A DNA stretch of 64,000 bases from Desulfovibrio sp. TomC (lineage in GTDB: Bacteria; Desulfobacterota; Desulfovibrionia; Desulfovibrionales; Desulfovibrionaceae), in the NCBI RefSeq assembly GCF_000801335.2, contig NZ_JSEH01000002.1, forward strand, positions 62,001 to 126,000, read 5' to 3'. Both the position numbers and the translations under genes were made by a program. Numbering within the stretch: position 1 is the stretch's first letter; every line of letters starts with the position of its first letter. Under the pieces are notes generated by a model. That model saw only the letters and a list, made by a program, of their open reading frames with translations, made no database searches and had not been told where the DNA came from. Shown piece by piece: positions 9,236 through 17,757 of this stretch.

Positions 9236-9317
9236 CCGATCCTCCAGGAATGCGGCGGCTGCGCCATGTCCGGTCGCAGCCGCCGCGTGTGCTCGCGCAA
9301 GCGACGTCGTTTTGCTG

Positions 9318-10373
9318 TTACAGGTTGTACTGGTTGTACATTTCGAGCTTTTTCTTGAAGAACGGATCATCCGGGTACTGGGCCAGCAGCGAATCCAGGG
9401 CGGATTTGTAAATGGCGGTATTTAAGTGGTCGTCGATGGCGACGGTTTGGTCCTTGATGTAGTCAAACGACTGCATCTTCTTCCACATGGTGACGACATT
9501 GTTCTTGTAAGGGTCGGTCTCGTAGATGAGGTGCGGGCTTTGCACAAAGCTGCGTACGAGCCCTTCGGGCATATCGAGCTCTTTCATCGTGAGCTTGACC
9601 ACCGTGTCCATGCCGCCCGGCGACTGCATGTCGCGTTCGGCGCGCAGATAGGCGCGCAGCAGTTTTTTGAGGAGTTCGGGGTTGGCGCCCATCCATTCGG
9701 TCTGGGACAGCATCCGGCAGCAGGAGTGGTTGGGCCACAATTCGTCCGGCCAAAGGACAATCCGCATCCCGGATTCGTTGATCTGCGGCTCAAAGCCAGT
9801 AGACACCGCGCCAAATTCGCACTGGCCGCTGCGCACGGCTTCCATGACGTCCTGGTTCCGCTTGATCTCGACGAAGGTGACGTCCTTGTTGAGGTCAAAC
9901 CCGGCGTCATGGAGGATGCCTTTGAGGACGATGTCCGGTGTTCCGCCGCGCATGATGGCGATTTTTTTGCCCCGAAACGACTCGATGCCCTTGTATTCCG
10001 TGCCCGGCAGCGCGAACACCGGGGTTGCGCCGATGATCATGTAGCCGCCGAAGATGGAAAATTTCTGTCCGTTGGCGATTTGGATGAGCGGACCGCCCGT
10101 ACCATAGGTGGAGATGACGTCCACCTTGCCGGAACTGAGCGCTGAAAAGGCATCGGTGCCGTTATTGATGTAGACCATCTCGACGTCGATGCCTTCATCG
10201 TCCAGGTAGCCCTTATCCTTGGCCAGGAATTGGAAGACTTGGCCGGAAGTTGCCTGGGCCGCCACTTTGATCTTGGGCTTGTCGCCGGCCGCGTCGGCCG
10301 TGGCCGCAAACCAGCCGGCGCCAAGGCACAGGCCAATGACCAGGGCGGCAAGCGATCGTGCAGTCTTCGTCAT
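9318..10373 (-). CDS. ABC transporter periplasmic substrate-binding protein (NMT1/SsuA-like)
   Basis: 351 residues with a signal peptide (MTKTARSLAALVIGLCLG, then AATADAA). The mature protein reads as an NMT1/SsuA-type binding fold: KVAAQATSGQVFQFLAKDKG, EGIDVEMVYINNGTDAF and LSSGKVDV. The start at 10373 is preceded by AAAGGAG seven bases away; the longer open frame has no such site. It should capture the imported compound in the periplasm. Relatives bind sulfonates, nitrate, pyrimidine precursors or aromatic acids, so ligand class cannot be read from sequence. Its gene follows the double-cubane protein gene by 125 bases. Confidence 0.9.
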   Translation of the reverse strand: MTKTARSLAALVIGLCLGAGWFAATADAAGDKPKIKVAAQATSGQVFQFLAKDKGYLDDEGIDVEMVYINNGTDAFSALSSGKVDVISTYGTGGPLIQIANGQKFSIFGGYMIIGATPVFALPGTEYKGIESFRGKKIAIMRGGTPDIVLKGILHDAGFDLNKDVTFVEIKRNQDVMEAVRSGQCEFGAVSTGFEPQINESGMRIVLWPDELWPNHSCCRMLSQTEWMGANPELLKKLLRAYLRAERDMQSPGGMDTVVKLTMKELDMPEGLVRSFVQSPHLIYETDPYKNNVVTMWKKMQSFDYIKDQTVAIDDHLNTAIYKSALDSLLAQYPDDPFFKKKLEMYNQYNL

Positions 10374-10498
10374 GAAACGCTCCTTTGGGGGGATAGGGTG
10401 TTGCTTCCGTTCGGCAGCAGAAAAGTCTTCCGGGCACCAAGTCCGGGACTGTCGTCCGACTCCGGGCGTCCGCGATGCCTGGCCTCTCCCGCGCCTGC

Positions 10499-11638
10499 TC
10501 ACAGCAGTTCCAGGAAGGCTTCGATGCGTGTGCGGAGTTGTTCCGTGTCGGATTCGGAGTAGTCCGTCTCAATGTGCAGCGTGGGCAGACCATGCGTCTC
10601 CAGCATGTGCGCCGTAACCAGCGGCGACTCCACGTTGTAGGTGTGGCAGCACTGCCAGGTGAGATCGATGATGCCATGGGGGCGAAATTCCTTGGTCAGC
10701 CGGTCGAGCAGGGCAAATCGGCCGGTATTGGGCGTCATCACCGAGCAGGGAATGCGCAGGTAGCGCCGGGCAATGGCGGTCAGCGGGTCGCCTGTCTCGT
10801 CAACGAGCAGGTCGAAATTTTTGACGCCCGAGCAGTTTTCAGCGGCTACGACCACGCCTCCGCTTTCCTCGACCAGCCGGACGACCTTTTCCGACCCGCG
10901 CCCGACCGGACAGCCGGTCAGGAGGATGCGCCGGGCATTAGCGGCCACGCAGGACTGGCCGGCGGCAACCAGGGCATTCAGTTCGGCCAGCAGTTCATGC
11001 AGCGTGGCGGCATAGGCGGAGGGATCGGCGCAAAAGCCCTTGGCTTCACTGACCAGCATCATGTCCAGACCGCTTATGGGAAGACAGGCGCCGGCGGCTG
11101 TGGACAACAGCCGAACCAGCAGCCGGCGCACCTCGTTTTGGATGCGGATTTCCTCGCAAAGGCCCTCAGGCGTGACGGAGTTGCCGGTGGCCGCCTCCAG
11201 GAACTCCTGGAAGCGTTGCACTTCGCCTCGCCAGTAGGCGTCCTGGGCAGGACCGATAGCGGCCGGGAGATGCATCAGATGCAGTGGCTTGATCTTGGAG
11301 AGGTGCTCGTACATCTTCTTTTTCCCGTCGCAGGTGGTCTCGCCCACGAGCAGGTCCGAGGCGGCAAAGTAGGGGCAGGCGCCGGTGACGGCGTAGCCAT
11401 AGCTCGACTTGATCAGCGGACAGAGGTTGGCGGGCAACGTCCGCTCGGCCGCCGGGATGGGAGCCTGCTTCTTGCCGCAAAGGCCAACGGGTATGGCTCC
11501 GGCGGCGCGGACCAGTTCGACCGGGGCAAAGGTGCAGTAGATGCCGACGACCAGCGCCCCGGCGTCCTTCATGGGTTCGATGTCCGCCAGAAAGCGGTCG
11601 GCCAGTCCATCGAACCGTTCCAAAATCGCTGCTCGCAT
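10499..11638 (-). CDS. 2-hydroxyacyl-CoA dehydratase D-component family / double-cubane cluster protein
   Basis: 379 residues of the HgdB/FldB/YjiM family. Conserved cysteines include C35 (GIYCTFAPVEL), C54, C73 (NLCPLIKSSYG), C88 (ACPYF) and C103 (TTCDGKKKMYE), the usual cluster-ligand positions. Relatives are either dehydratase subunits or double-cubane [8Fe-9S] reductases that act on small molecules. They need an ASKHA-type ATPase to push low-potential electrons in. Here that activase gene is broken just upstream (11683-11953), and the only other ASKHA protein is the RACo-like activator at 2043-3836. It is the first intact gene of the methyl-transfer/import cluster. Substrate unknown; a single subunit argues against a classical dehydratase. 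Confidence 0.85.
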   Translation of the reverse strand: MRAAILERFDGLADRFLADIEPMKDAGALVVGIYCTFAPVELVRAAGAIPVGLCGKKQAPIPAAERTLPANLCPLIKSSYGYAVTGACPYFAASDLLVGETTCDGKKKMYEHLSKIKPLHLMHLPAAIGPAQDAYWRGEVQRFQEFLEAATGNSVTPEGLCEEIRIQNEVRRLLVRLLSTAAGACLPISGLDMMLVSEAKGFCADPSAYAATLHELLAELNALVAAGQSCVAANARRILLTGCPVGRGSEKVVRLVEESGGVVVAAENCSGVKNFDLLVDETGDPLTAIARRYLRIPCSVMTPNTGRFALLDRLTKEFRPHGIIDLTWQCCHTYNVESPLVTAHMLETHGLPTLHIETDYSESDTEQLRTRIEAFLELL

Positions 11639-11682
11639 TATGCCTCCAGGCCATGTGTCCTATGCAAAAGGGCGGCGGCGGG

Positions 11683-11953
11683 TCAGGCCGCGTCAAGCGC
11701 GCCCGCACAGTCCAGATCGTCCGGAAGCCGGGGCTCCTCGCCCAAGACTTCGTCAAGGAGCCGCACAATGCAGGGGTCTCGGGCTAGGCCGCCGGTCACT
11801 TTTCCCTGGACGCTACGGCACTGGCGCAAGCCGTCGTACCTCGTCGGAACCCTGAGCGACCGTACGGATTCTTCCGTCGCAAAGCGTGACAGACCCTATC
11901 GTGCGCGAACAGATGTCGACGACGATGGCACGACTGCCTGGCGCCAGGCGCAC
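11683..11953 (-). pseudogene. Remnant of an ASKHA activase (HgdC/YjiL-like), internally deleted and frameshifted
   Basis: Two pieces of one known family survive in different frames. From a possible GTG at 11953, a 46-codon frame to the stop at 11813-11815 contains VVDICSRTIGSVTLCDGRI, matching the N-terminal phosphate-binding motif of ASKHA activases (normally DIGSRTIK...DGRI). In another frame, ending at the stop at 11683-11685, comes GKVTGGLARDPCIVRLLDEV and then CAGALDAA, which matches the C-terminal VTGGVAKN...ALEEELG...GALGAA stretch. About 180-200 central residues are missing. Such activases are encoded beside HgdB-like proteins, and the intact HgdB-like gene begins 44 bases downstream. 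The assignment rests on motif recognition, not a database search. Confidence 0.72.
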
Positions 11954-12039
11954 GTCGTCCGTTGGCCTGTCCGCCCAGGGAGAAGAGTCGACCAGCGCGA
12001 GAGAGTGTTTGAGTCTAAGGCGAGAAACAGTGTCTGTAA

Positions 12040-12060
12040 AATCGATAGTTTTGATCGATT
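12040..12060. promoter_or_regulatory. Perfect inverted repeat upstream of the methyl-transfer cluster
   Basis: AATCGAT at 12040-12046 and ATCGATT at 12054-12060 are perfect inverted arms around a seven-base spacer. The site lies about 90-105 bases upstream of the activase remnant that once headed the cluster, a distance typical of enhancer sites for sigma-54 activators. I saw no clear GG-N10-GC sigma-54 promoter between it and the genes, so the link to the adjacent response regulator is inference. Apart from the remnant, the interval 11639-12150 holds nothing else I can name. Confidence 0.4.
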
Positions 12061-12150
12061 CGTGTCGCAGTAATCAGGAAAACCGCGCATCCATCTGTCA
12101 GTGGCCAGGGGCAAATGTGCGGCAGGGAAGGAGGGGGGTGGGGCGGTCCG

Positions 12151-13569
12151 TTAATCGGGGATGGCGAGAGCGCTTTTTTTGAGCAGGGCGTAGAAATGGG
12201 AGCGCGAGAGCCCGGAGATCTCCAGCATGGCCGCCACGTCGCGGCCGTGTTCGCGCAACAGTCCTTCCAGGTAGCGTCGTTCCATGGCTTCCTTGTATTC
12301 CTTAAGGGTGCGTCGGCCGACTGGACTTGTTTCCATGGGGAAAAACCCTGCCGAAGCCATGGAGCGCCGCTCGCCGCTCTGATTGCCCCGCTCCAAGGTC
12401 GATTTGGTCACCTTGATGCGGACATTTTGGGGCAGGTGCATACTGTAGAGGGTTTTTTCCCGTCCGGAAGCCAGAAAGGCGCGCTCCACCACGTTTCGCA
12501 ACTCACGCACGTTGCCCGGCCAGTCATAGGCCTCCAACATGGCCAGGAATTCCGCGTCAAAGCCTTTTTGCGGCAGGGCGTATTCGGCCGCCAGGGCATC
12601 GGCAAAGGCCAGGGTGAGCGGCTTGATGTCTTCCACCCTGCTGCGAAGGGGAGGGAGGGACACTTCAATGGTCTTGAGCCGAAAATACAGGTCGCGGCGA
12701 AATTCTCCGGCCTCGACCATGGCTTCGAGGTCGCGGTTGGTGGCGGCAATGATTCGGAAATCGCTGCGGATTTCGGTGATGCCGCCCACCGGCCGGAAGG
12801 TTTTTTCGTGGAGTACGCGCAAGAAGGTCTTTTGCAGCGAGGTCGGCATCTCACCCACCTCGTCCAAGAAAAGCGTGCCCCCATCGGCCAGCTGGGCCAG
12901 CCCCACCCGGTCGGCGTCGGCCCCGGTGAAGGCCCCTTTCTTGTGGCCAAAGAGCGTGCTTTCCACCAGGGATTCGGTCAGCGAAGCGCAGTCCACGGTG
13001 ACGAAGGCCTTGTTGGCCCGGGCGCTGTTGGCGTGAATGAGCCGGGCGAAAAGTTCCTTGCCGGCCCCGGTTTCGCCGGTCACCAGCACGGCGGCGTTGG
13101 ATCCGGCGGCATGGGCCACCTGATCGAGGCACGGCTGCATCCGGGGGCTGGCCGTCACGCAGCCGGTCAGGGTCAGAGAGACCGGCGTATGGTCGCAACG
13201 GCGTTCCTCGCGGTACTTCAGCGCCCGCTTGAGGGTGAGCATCATCTCCTTTACCGGCGAGGGCTTGACCAGATAGTCCCAAACCCCTTCCTGAATGGCC
13301 AGTTCCGCGCCGTCCGGGTCGCCAATGCCGGTGAGGATGATGACCTCCGGGGCGTCAGGCAGGCGCTTGATGGCGGGCAGGGCGGCCAGTCCGTTGCCGT
13401 CGGGCAAACGCACGTCCAGAAATACGACGTCGAAACGCTCCCGGGCGAGCAGGTCCATGCCGGCCTCCAGGGTACCGGCGGCATCGCTGGTCAGGCGCAT
13501 CTTGCGCGTGAGGCTCATAATGGTGTCGCGGACTTCGGAGTCGTCGTCGATGATGCACACGGATTTCAT
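12151..13569 (-). CDS. Sigma-54-dependent response regulator (NtrC family)
   Basis: 472 residues in three parts. The receiver domain (1-120) has acidic residues DDD8-10 and the phospho-acceptor D52 in FLDVRLPDGNG. The AAA+ domain (about 135-370) has Walker A GETGAGKE (165-172) and GAFTGA (212-217), the loop that contacts sigma-54. A Fis-type helix-turn-helix forms the C-terminus (EISGLSRSHFYALLKKS). It activates sigma-54 promoters when phosphorylated. Its start overlaps the kinase stop by four bases (ATGA), so the pair is co-translated. The methyl-transfer cluster is the next set of genes on the same strand and is the likely target, though no matching promoter was recognised. Confidence 0.94.
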   Translation of the reverse strand: MKSVCIIDDDSEVRDTIMSLTRKMRLTSDAAGTLEAGMDLLARERFDVVFLDVRLPDGNGLAALPAIKRLPDAPEVIILTGIGDPDGAELAIQEGVWDYLVKPSPVKEMMLTLKRALKYREERRCDHTPVSLTLTGCVTASPRMQPCLDQVAHAAGSNAAVLVTGETGAGKELFARLIHANSARANKAFVTVDCASLTESLVESTLFGHKKGAFTGADADRVGLAQLADGGTLFLDEVGEMPTSLQKTFLRVLHEKTFRPVGGITEIRSDFRIIAATNRDLEAMVEAGEFRRDLYFRLKTIEVSLPPLRSRVEDIKPLTLAFADALAAEYALPQKGFDAEFLAMLEAYDWPGNVRELRNVVERAFLASGREKTLYSMHLPQNVRIKVTKSTLERGNQSGERRSMASAGFFPMETSPVGRRTLKEYKEAMERRYLEGLLREHGRDVAAMLEISGLSRSHFYALLKKSALAIPD

Positions 13570-16500
13570 GCGGCTATCGTTTGGGGCTTGGCGTCGAGCA
13601 CCTCGCGGATGGCTGCCGAGATGATCGCCTGATTGTAGGGTTTGAGCACGACTTTCTTGATGTTGCCGGCCAATTTTTTGTCCTCGATGTCGCCCATGCG
13701 CCCGGAAACCAGGATGATCGGCAGGTTCGGGGCCATCTCGGCGGCGCGTCGGGCCAGCTCCAGGCCGTTGACGTCGGGCATGTCGAAGTCGGTGATGCAG
13801 ACGTCAAAAGCATCCGGTGCGGCCTGAAGAGCCGCCAGGGCCTCCAGGGCGTTACCGTGGGCGGTGACTTCGTGGCCGAGCTGGGCCAGCACCCGGGGGA
13901 TGGTCAAGAGCTGGTCTTCATCGTCCTCGACAAAAAGGATGCGGTCGCGCCCCCGGTTGGGAGTGGGCCTTGTCTGGACGGCCGGGGCGTCGGCCGTGGC
14001 GAGGAGCGGCAGATAGATGTCAAAGCCGGTTCGCTCGCCTGGTTGGCTGGCCACCCGGATGCCGCCCCGGTGGCTCTTGACGATGCCGCGAACCACAGCC
14101 AGCCCGAGTCCCGTGCCTTCGCCCTTTTGCTTGGTGGAGAAAAACGGATCGAAGATCTTGTCCACAATGTCGCCGGCAATGCCCGGACCGGTATCCACCA
14201 CCGACAGGCGGGCGTAGCGGCCGGCCCTGGTCCCGACCTGTCCGGCCTGGGTTTCGTCGAGTTCGTCCTCGGTCAGCGACAAGGTGAGCCGGCCGCCGGA
14301 TTCGCGCATGGCTTGGAAGGCGTTGGTGCACAGGTTCATGACGATTTGGTGGAGTTGGGTGGGATCGGCCCGGCAGGTCACGGGGGTGGCCGGCATGTCC
14401 ACGACGACTTTGATGTGGCGCGGTATGGAGGCTTTGAGCAGGCCGGCCACCTCGTGCATCACGTCGGCCACGTTTATCGGCGCAAACCCGGCCTGGGACG
14501 GTCGGGTAAAGGACAGGATCTGCTTGACCAGCCGGCTGCCCCGTTCGCCGGCCTTGAGCACCCGGCGCAGATCATCCTCCATGGCGTCGCCGGGAGGCAG
14601 GTCCATAAGCGCCAGTTCGGTGGAGTTGATGATTGAGGTCAGAATGTTGTTGAAATCGTGGGCAATGCCGCCGGCCAGGGTACCGATGGCTTCCATTTTC
14701 TGGGATTGGAGCAGCTGCCGTTCCAGGCTGACCTTTTGGGTCACGTCATCGGCGGTGGACAGGACGCCGACCACCGCCCCCCGGTCGTCATGGAGCGGGA
14801 CCTTCTTGATTTCCAGGAGCACGTCGGCGCCCCGGACGTTACGGGCGGCCAGTTCACCGGCCACCGGGCGGTTGTGGTGCATGACATCGATGTCGGTGGC
14901 CCGCACTGCGTCCACATCCTCGGGACGCAGGGGCAGGGCGGTGTCGTCGTGGCCCATCAGGGCAGCGAGGTCGGTGAAGCCGAAAAATTCGGTAAAGGCC
15001 CGATTGGCTCCCATATAGCGCAAGGCCTTGTCTTTCCAGGACACCAGCTGGGGGATGTTGTCGAGAACGAGGCGCAGCATCTCCTGGGATTCGCGAAGTG
15101 CGCGTTCGGCCTCGTGGCGCATGGTCACGTCTTCGACCACGCCTTCGACATAAGCCAGATAGCCGTCGCGGTTGGCAATAAGGCGCATGTTGATGTTGGC
15201 TGTGACCTGCCGGGTATCGGGGCGCACAAACCGGGTTTCAAATTTGACAGTGGCGGCTTCGTCCACGGCTGATTCGAGCAGGGAGGCAAATCGGTCGCGA
15301 CCGGAAAAGAGCACATCCATCATGTCGCCGCGCCGGCGCAGCAGGGTGTCGAGGTCATCGACCCCGAGCATGGCCAGCATGGCCGGATTGACATCGACGG
15401 CCCGGCCGTCCGGGGTCATACGGAAGATCCCCAGAGCGGAATTTTCAAAGATGCCGCGGTATTTTTCTTCGGCTTGACGCAGTTTTTCCGCCGCCCCCTT
15501 GAGTTCGGAAACATCGTAGAGCACGCCGACCAAGCCGGCGATTTCCTTTTTGGCGTTTTCGTAGACGGCCCGGTGCAGGATGACGGAATGGGGCGTGCCG
15601 TCGGCGGCCAGAATCTCGGTCTCGCCCACCCGAACCCCGGGCTGGCGCAGCAGGCCGGCGTCCTCGTCGTCGAGGGCGCGGGACAGCGGCGAGTCGGCCA
15701 CGGCCTCACAGTCCCGGATGGACGCCGCGTCGTCGCCAGTGCCGCACCAGAAGCGGAAGGCCGGATTGCAGCCTCGGTAGCGTCCGGTCTCGTCCTTATA
15801 GTAGATCGGAATCGGGATGGTGTTGACCAGGGTTTCCAGGAACGACACCTGGTCCTTGATTTTTTCCTCCACCGAGCGGCGGCGCAGGATGTTGGTCACC
15901 AAGAGGACCATGACGTAACACAGAATGAGGACGCTTATGATGATGGTCCAGAAGACCGCAATATTAATGTGATAGAAGGGGTACGGTTCATTGATGAGGG
16001 TAAAGCCGGAGGGCAGCTTGTCCGTGGTGATGCCAAGGCGCAGCATCTCCCGGAAGTCGAAGATGAAGGTGTCGTCGGTGTTGGCGACAATGGGCAGTTG
16101 GGACAAGGGGACGCCGTGCAAAAGCTTGTCGGCCATGGCGGCGGCGATGCGGCCTTCCTCGAAGCCGCTATGCAGGCGGCCGCCGACGATGCCGTGGCCG
16201 AGCATGAACTGCCAGGCGCTGTATATGGGGACGTCGGAATTGGCCCGGATGGCGGCCAGGACCTCGTTGACCGAATAGACGTCTTTCTCGGTGTCCTTGT
16301 AAAACGGAATCAGAAAGATCATGGCGTCGTCGGGGAGCGAGCGGACCCGGTCCAGGATGCCTGAGAGAGTCAGGGCGTCTTCGTATTCGAATGTGAGCCG
16401 TCCGGCAAAATCGGGTTCCACAGCCCGCAACTGGTTGCCGATGGCCACGCCCGTGACCGAGCTATCGCCGAAAATGACCAGCCGGTCGCGGCCGGGATGG

Positions 16501-16976
16501 AAGCGCAGGGCCAGTTCCAGGGTGGCGCGGATGTCGGGATTTTCCAGGACGCCGGTAAAATTGGGGTGACCATCAAGCCAGGCGGTCTTGAAATCGTTGA
16601 CCCCGCAAAAGACCACCGGCGTGCCGGGAAACAGCTCGTCATGGTACTGGCGCAGAAAGTCGAAGGCATAGTTGTCCGAGGCCAGGATGACCTCGAAGCG
16701 GGTATTGCGGTATTTGAGCTTGTAGAAATCGTGGAGCATCCCGCGCAGGATCGGGTCGGCGTATTTCTTCGAGTCCATGTACTCGATTTGCAGGTCCACG
16801 TTGAAGTCGGAATTGGCAAAAGCCTCACGCACCCCGGTCAGAATCTCGTCGGACCATTGATAGCCGTTCTGGTAGGAATTAAAAAAAAGGACGTTTTTGC
16901 GAATCTTTTCCGCCCGGGCCGCCAAGGGGTGGGCCAGGAGAAAAAGGGCGAGGCAGAACAAAAGCCTTCGGACCAT
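13566..16976 (-). CDS. Hybrid sensor histidine kinase with ABC-substrate-binding-type periplasmic domain
   Basis: 1136 residues. The order is: signal/anchor (1-23); a periplasmic ABC_sub_bind-like sensor (about 28-330, starting KNVLFFNSYQNGYQWSDEI); one membrane helix (about 340-367); three PAS domains; a HisKA box with H773 in GGIAHDFNN; a HATPase with DTGPGIAGD and GEGTGLGLAVV; and a C-terminal receiver (about 1010-1136) with phospho-acceptor D1063 in CITDFDMPDVNG. The sensor fold binds small molecules outside the cell, so the protein probably senses the compound the neighbouring ABC system imports. It passes phosphate to the overlapping NtrC-type regulator; the extra receiver suggests a relay or a brake. 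Confidence 0.93.
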   Translation of the reverse strand: MVRRLLFCLALFLLAHPLAARAEKIRKNVLFFNSYQNGYQWSDEILTGVREAFANSDFNVDLQIEYMDSKKYADPILRGMLHDFYKLKYRNTRFEVILASDNYAFDFLRQYHDELFPGTPVVFCGVNDFKTAWLDGHPNFTGVLENPDIRATLELALRFHPGRDRLVIFGDSSVTGVAIGNQLRAVEPDFAGRLTFEYEDALTLSGILDRVRSLPDDAMIFLIPFYKDTEKDVYSVNEVLAAIRANSDVPIYSAWQFMLGHGIVGGRLHSGFEEGRIAAAMADKLLHGVPLSQLPIVANTDDTFIFDFREMLRLGITTDKLPSGFTLINEPYPFYHINIAVFWTIIISVLILCYVMVLLVTNILRRRSVEEKIKDQVSFLETLVNTIPIPIYYKDETGRYRGCNPAFRFWCGTGDDAASIRDCEAVADSPLSRALDDEDAGLLRQPGVRVGETEILAADGTPHSVILHRAVYENAKKEIAGLVGVLYDVSELKGAAEKLRQAEEKYRGIFENSALGIFRMTPDGRAVDVNPAMLAMLGVDDLDTLLRRRGDMMDVLFSGRDRFASLLESAVDEAATVKFETRFVRPDTRQVTANINMRLIANRDGYLAYVEGVVEDVTMRHEAERALRESQEMLRLVLDNIPQLVSWKDKALRYMGANRAFTEFFGFTDLAALMGHDDTALPLRPEDVDAVRATDIDVMHHNRPVAGELAARNVRGADVLLEIKKVPLHDDRGAVVGVLSTADDVTQKVSLERQLLQSQKMEAIGTLAGGIAHDFNNILTSIINSTELALMDLPPGDAMEDDLRRVLKAGERGSRLVKQILSFTRPSQAGFAPINVADVMHEVAGLLKASIPRHIKVVVDMPATPVTCRADPTQLHQIVMNLCTNAFQAMRESGGRLTLSLTEDELDETQAGQVGTRAGRYARLSVVDTGPGIAGDIVDKIFDPFFSTKQKGEGTGLGLAVVRGIVKSHRGGIRVASQPGERTGFDIYLPLLATADAPAVQTRPTPNRGRDRILFVEDDEDQLLTIPRVLAQLGHEVTAHGNALEALAALQAAPDAFDVCITDFDMPDVNGLELARRAAEMAPNLPIILVSGRMGDIEDKKLAGNIKKVVLKPYNQAIISAAIREVLDAKPQTIAA

Positions 16977-17108
16977 GGGGACTCACGGGAAAGAGGTGCG
17001 GGGCTTGCCAGCCCGGGAGTGCTCTGTCCCATCAGTTTGTCACGACCGGCCCGGAAGTCAAGCATCTGGCCGGATCGTAGCGGCTGGCCGGGTGGGGCGG
17101 CTGGCGGA

Positions 17109-17137
17109 TTGAAAAAAGGTGGGAAACAGGGTATGGT
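17109..17137 (+). promoter_or_regulatory. Candidate promoter of the tRNA-Sec gene
   Basis: TTGAAA (17109-17114) and TATGGT (17132-17137) are exactly 17 bases apart, and the -10 element ends 13 bases before the tRNA 5' end, so transcription would start a few bases upstream of the tRNA. Confidence 0.5.
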
Positions 17138-17150
17138 CCTTCTTTGCGAG

Positions 17151-17244
17151 GGAAGCGTTTCGTCACCGGTGTGGCGCCCGGACTTCAAATCCGGTGTGTG
17201 GTCGAGAGGTCACAGGTAGGTTCGACTCCTATACGCTTCCGCCA
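17151..17244 (+). tRNA. selC: tRNA-Sec (anticodon TCA)
   Basis: A 94-base tRNA with an eight-base-pair acceptor stem (GGAAGCGT at the 5' end pairing with ACGCTTCC), discriminator G and an encoded CCA end. The anticodon arm is CCGGA-CTTCAAA-TCCGG with anticodon TCA at 17185-17187. A long variable arm and a T-loop GGTTCGACTCC follow. The eight-pair acceptor and UCA anticodon identify selenocysteine tRNA, which reads UGA in mRNAs carrying a SECIS element. No selA, selB or selD and no recognisable selenoprotein are in the window. Longer open frames drawn across this locus (for example a start for the ArsR gene at 17119) are excluded by it. Confidence 0.96.
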
Positions 17245-17250
17245 TTCCAG

Positions 17251-17267
17251 GATATTTTTAAAATGTC
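17251..17267. promoter_or_regulatory. Candidate ArsR operator upstream of arsR
   Basis: GATATTTTTAAAATGTC is a 17-base near-palindrome with one mismatched pair, starting seven bases after the tRNA end and about 110 bases before the arsR start. Its core TTTTTAAAAT is repeated exactly in the palindrome downstream of arsR (17758-17785). Two copies of so AT-rich a string around one repressor gene suggest autoregulation. Confidence 0.5.
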
Positions 17268-17379
17268 GTCTACTTGTTCTCCCTGTTTGGACATACGTTC
17301 GAAACGATCCGTCCCTCGCTCTCTCCTTCGTATTTTTCGTTTCGTCCGTTGCGGTCCGCTGGCGGGTCCCAGGAGCCTC

Positions 17380-17730
17380 ATGACCTCAATGCCTCCCGAT
17401 CTGGCCCAGCGGGCCAAAGTCTTCAAAGCCTTGGGCCATCCCAGCCGCCTGCTCATGGTCGAGGCCCTGGGTCGAGGAGCGCTTTGCGTGTGTGAGCTGC
17501 GCGACCTTGTCGGCTCGGATATGTCCACGATCTCCAAGCACCTAAGCGTCCTCCGAGAAGCCGGCATCGTTGCCGACGAGCGTCGAGGCACGAGCGTCTA
17601 CTATTCGTTGCGCATGGGCTGCGTCACAGCCTTTCTCAGTTGCGTGGGACGATTTCTGGATCAACAGCTGGAAGAACAAATCCTGTATCTTGAGGACTTG
17701 CGCAAACAGTCCGGCCGTCCGGCCTCCTGA
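17380..17730 (+). CDS. ArsR-family metal(loid)-responsive repressor
   Basis: 116 residues. Winged-helix ArsR/SmtB protein with the metal-binding pair in ALCVCELRDLVG (Cys-Val-Cys at the start of the recognition-helix region, the classical arsenite/antimonite site) and the DNA-reading helix DMSTISKHLSVLREAGIV. It should leave DNA when a thiol-binding metal(loid) is bound. The frame is open back to 17119, but that overlaps tRNA-Sec. I use the ATG at 17380, with AGGAG four bases upstream and the usual family N-terminus after it (DLAQRAKVFKALGHPSRL). Palindromes on both sides are likely operators, controlling itself and the transporter gene downstream. Confidence 0.9.
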   Translation: MTSMPPDLAQRAKVFKALGHPSRLLMVEALGRGALCVCELRDLVGSDMSTISKHLSVLREAGIVADERRGTSVYYSLRMGCVTAFLSCVGRFLDQQLEEQILYLEDLRKQSGRPAS

Positions 17731-17757
17731 GGGGGACTGTTTTTTTTCTTGCCTTAC

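Noticed and set aside
11639-12150. Sigma-54 promoter or cobalamin riboswitch ahead of the methyl-transfer cluster
   Set aside because: No GG-N10-GC promoter in the right orientation and no recognisable B12 box; most of the region is the activase remnant.
17119-17379. N-terminal extension of the ArsR protein
   Set aside because: It would run through the tRNA-Sec gene and reads as nonsense; the ATG at 17380 gives the normal family start.
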